Translations under genes and position numbers: made by a program
DNA from: Verrucomicrobiia bacterium
Lineage (GTDB): Bacteria; Verrucomicrobiota; Verrucomicrobiia; Limisphaerales; JAUIHU01
Assembly: GCA_030432175.1 (NCBI GenBank)
Contig: JAUIHU010000180.1
Coordinates: forward strand, 1 to 8,211
Length of the DNA: 8,211 bases
Direction: 5' to 3'
Shown: one piece after another, positions 6,860 through 8,211 of the stretch
Layout: the number at the start of each line of letters is the position of its first letter
Numbering within the stretch: position 1 is the first letter of the stretch
Notes under the pieces: model-generated
What the model was told of the DNA's origin: nothing
What the model saw: the letters and a program-made list of their open reading frames with translations, nothing else
Database searches by the model: none

Positions 6860-6906
6860 AGCAGCGCTGTGATTACTCTTCAACTCATTGCGCTGTTTTT
6901 CTTTTT
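6860..6906 (+). terminator. Likely intrinsic terminator of the CBM48-type gene
   Basis: AGCAGCGC (6860-6867) pairs with GCGCTGTT (6890-6897), including one G-U pair, across a 22-base loop. The second arm runs directly into a T-rich tract, TTTTTCTTTTT (6896-6906). It lies 113 bases beyond the stop codon of the CBM48-type gene. The loop is longer than typical, which tempers confidence. Confidence 0.45.
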
Positions 6907-6960
6907 CCACCGCAGATTCTTTTGAAGAAGATCCGGATCCTTCTCAGCTACTTCAAGAGA

Positions 6961-6988
6961 GGAAAAATTGCGTTCTTTTCCCTTTTTT
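6961..6988 (+). terminator. Weak second terminator-like hairpin
   Basis: GGAAAA (6961-6966) pairs with TTTTCC (6976-6981) over a nine-base loop, followed by C and six Ts (6983-6988). The stem has only two G-C pairs, so it would be a weak terminator, perhaps a backup to the one at 6860-6906. Confidence 0.25.
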
Positions 6989-7181
6989 CAGAACTCTCCC
7001 TATTCTTTTAATTGTCTTGTTTGCTGAATGAAATTCATGAAATCCAGTTCTGTGTCAAATTCTGGTTTAATTCCTGCTTTTTTCTATCCGCTGGTAGGCG
7101 TGCCGAATAATTATTTCAAAAAAAATTGAATGAAATCTCCCGGTAAACGCCTCCAATGATTAACAGGCATGGTTCTCAAAA

Positions 7182-7222
7182 AATGTTTGTCTAGATTTTG
7201 TTATATTTTAATGTTTGACAAA
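7182..7222 (+). repeat. Direct and inverted repeats overlapping the sigma-gene promoter
   Basis: AATGTTTG occurs at 7182-7189 and again at 7210-7217. TTTGTC (7186-7191) is the inverse complement of GACAAA (7217-7222), and the second arm covers most of the -35 box. This arrangement could be an operator for a dimeric regulator. The region is AT-rich, so chance repeats are also possible. Confidence 0.3.
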
Positions 7223-7243
7223 GGGTTTTAAGTTAGACATTAT
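7215..7243 (+). promoter_or_regulatory. Sigma-70-type promoter of the sigma factor gene
   Basis: TTGACA (7215-7220) is a perfect -35 element. CATTAT (7238-7243) lies 17 bases on and keeps the key A and T of the -10 box; ATTATA one base later is an alternative. Transcription would start near 7250, leaving a leader of about 40 bases before ATG 7292. I see no sigma-32-type heat-shock promoter here. Confidence 0.55.
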
Positions 7244-7291
7244 ATGAACGTTAATTAAACGAACTGGATACCATTGACCTCGAAAGCTATT

Positions 7292-8211
7292 ATGAATGAA
7301 ATGACCTCCAATGTCTCAGAGCTGGAGAAATACATGCAGCTGATCGCTCAGTTGCCGTTGATTTCTCCAGAGCGCGAAGTAGAACTGGCCAAGCTTTTGA
7401 ATGAGGGTTCGCAGTCCCAGAAGGAATCTGCGAGGGAGGAGTTCATTAATGCCAACCTCCGATTGGTTATCAAGATCGCCATTGAGTACTCTCACTGCGG
7501 TCTTGACCTGGCTGATTTGGTGAGTGAAGGCAACTTGGGATTAATCAAGGCCGTTGAAAGATTTCAGCCTGAAAAAGGCGCGAAATTCTCTACATACGCT
7601 GCGTTCTGGATCCGACAAAGAATTCGGCGAGCTTTATCGAATCATGCCCGAACGATTCGGATTCCTGTTCACCAGCTGGATCGATTGCGCAAGGTGATTC
7701 AGACCCGCAAAAAGCTGGAGTCTGATGGTAAAGACGGAATGGAGGCTGAAATTGCCAACGAATTAGGCCTTTCCACAGCCAAGGTCAAAGAAACTCTTTC
7801 CCTGGTCAGCTCTGAAATGAGTTTGGACGAACCCATGGGCAGTAAAGATGATTCCAAACAATCTTTACAAGATTTGCTAGCCGACTCAGGAGCTATATCG
7901 CCCGATGAAAACATGCAAAACGGTGAAATGATGAGCTACCTGAAAGAAGCCATCACTGATCTGCCAGATAGACATAGAAATATCATCTTGCGCCGTTTTG
8001 GGTTGAATGACGAGGAACCTGAGACTCTGGAAAGAATCGGAGTGGATTATAATGTCTCCAGAGAACGAATTCGTCAGTTGGAAGCGGATGCCCTTCGCCT
8101 CCTCCGCAGAAAAATTAATACGATTCATGCGCAGCGTTCGAAAGAAGAACTCTGGATGGACGAACCTTTGACGAAATCATCCAAACTTAAAAATAAAAGC
8201 GTTTTGGCTAA
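7292..8211 (+). CDS. RNA polymerase sigma-70 family factor, group 2-like (3' end cut by window edge)
   Basis: The frame runs from ATG 7292 for 306 codons plus two bases with no stop, so the C-terminal tail is incomplete. It redirects core RNA polymerase to a promoter class. Region 1.2 is at about residues 9-38 (SELEKYMQLIAQLPLIS). Region 2 spans ~50-121, with NLRLVIKIA, DLVSEGNLGLIKAVERF and the region 2.4 stretch FSTYAAFWIRQRIRRAL. The sequence RTIRIPVHQLDRLRK (120-134) leads into region 3. Region 4 (~213-275) has DLPDRHRNIILRRFGL and the helix-turn-helix SRERIRQLEADALRLL. Regions 2.4 and 4.2 are RpoD/RpoS-like and region 1.1 is absent, pointing to a group 2 sigma rather than the housekeeping factor. 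A Lys/Ser-rich tail follows region 4. ATG 7301 is an alternative start; neither has a Shine-Dalgarno. RpoH-type assignment is possible but less likely. Confidence 0.9.
   Translation, partial: MNEMTSNVSELEKYMQLIAQLPLISPEREVELAKLLNEGSQSQKESAREEFINANLRLVIKIAIEYSHCGLDLADLVSEGNLGLIKAVERFQPEKGAKFSTYAAFWIRQRIRRALSNHARTIRIPVHQLDRLRKVIQTRKKLESDGKDGMEAEIANELGLSTAKVKETLSLVSSEMSLDEPMGSKDDSKQSLQDLLADSGAISPDENMQNGEMMSYLKEAITDLPDRHRNIILRRFGLNDEEPETLERIGVDYNVSRERIRQLEADALRLLRRKINTIHAQRSKEELWMDEPLTKSSKLKNKSVLA

Larger units (their letters stand above)
6748..7291 (+). other. Noncoding stretch between the CBM48-type gene and the sigma gene
   Basis: These 544 bases hold no credible gene. They contain a TTTACCC/GGGTAAA inverted repeat (6799-6805 with 6825-6831), the terminator candidate at 6860-6906, overlapping short inverted repeats at 6917-6944, a weak hairpin plus T-tract at 6961-6988, and the sigma-gene promoter region from about 7182. 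I recognise no known RNA family here. A 33-codon frame at 7028-7129 lacks a ribosome-binding site and is probably chance. Confidence 0.5.

Noticed and set aside
7028..7129. 33-codon plus-strand frame starting MKFMKSSS
   Set aside because: No ribosome-binding site, no recognisable features, and it ends in an A-rich tract within a noncoding region.
1..8211. CRISPR, insertion sequence, tRNA or phage content
   Set aside because: No spaced direct repeats, transposase-like frames, terminal inverted repeats or cloverleaf-type sequences were seen.

Overview
The window (about 8.2 kb, roughly balanced base composition) looks like an ordinary chromosomal segment of a Gram-negative-type bacterium. Protein content (a TsaD, a cytosolic hybrid sensor kinase, a CvpA-like membrane protein with a long C-terminal extension, a stand-alone glycogen-binding-type E-set protein and a group 2 sigma-70 factor) would fit a Nitrospinota or 'deltaproteobacterial'-type lineage. 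That is an impression from protein style, not a database result, and is low confidence. There are no mobile elements, CRISPR arrays, rRNAs or tRNAs.

Layout. On the minus strand, from right to left, lies an apparent operon: tsaD (start GTG 6023 or ATG 6002, end 4929), then a 1178-residue hybrid histidine kinase (4932 to 1396) whose ATG overlaps the tsaD stop in an ATGA, then after 72 bases a cvpA-like gene (1323 to beyond base 1). Upstream of tsaD is a leader of about 280 bases. It carries a consensus -10 box, a GC-rich inverted repeat followed by seven Ts, and two small reading frames; one of these overlaps the GTG start of tsaD by four bases. On the plus strand, divergent from tsaD, is a small CBM48/AMPK1-type protein (6430-6747). 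Next come a terminator-like hairpin (6860-6906), a noncoding stretch, and a well-formed sigma-70 promoter (7215-7243). That promoter precedes a sigma-70 family factor (7292 onward) which runs off the right edge with no stop.

How the genes work together. TsaD makes the universal t6A37 tRNA modification. The kinase is a soluble multistep phosphorelay protein (GAF-like region, two PAS, HisKA, HATPase, degenerate receiver, canonical receiver, HPt), with no response regulator in view. The sigma factor is probably an alternative/stationary-type sigma. Together with the glycogen-binding-type protein, the context is loosely one of housekeeping and stress or physiological signalling. I did not find a convincing new defence or biosynthetic system. 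The most interesting points are the tsaD-kinase coupling, the structured tsaD leader with overlapping divergent promoters, the repeat-containing CvpA extension, and the repeats overlapping the sigma-gene promoter.
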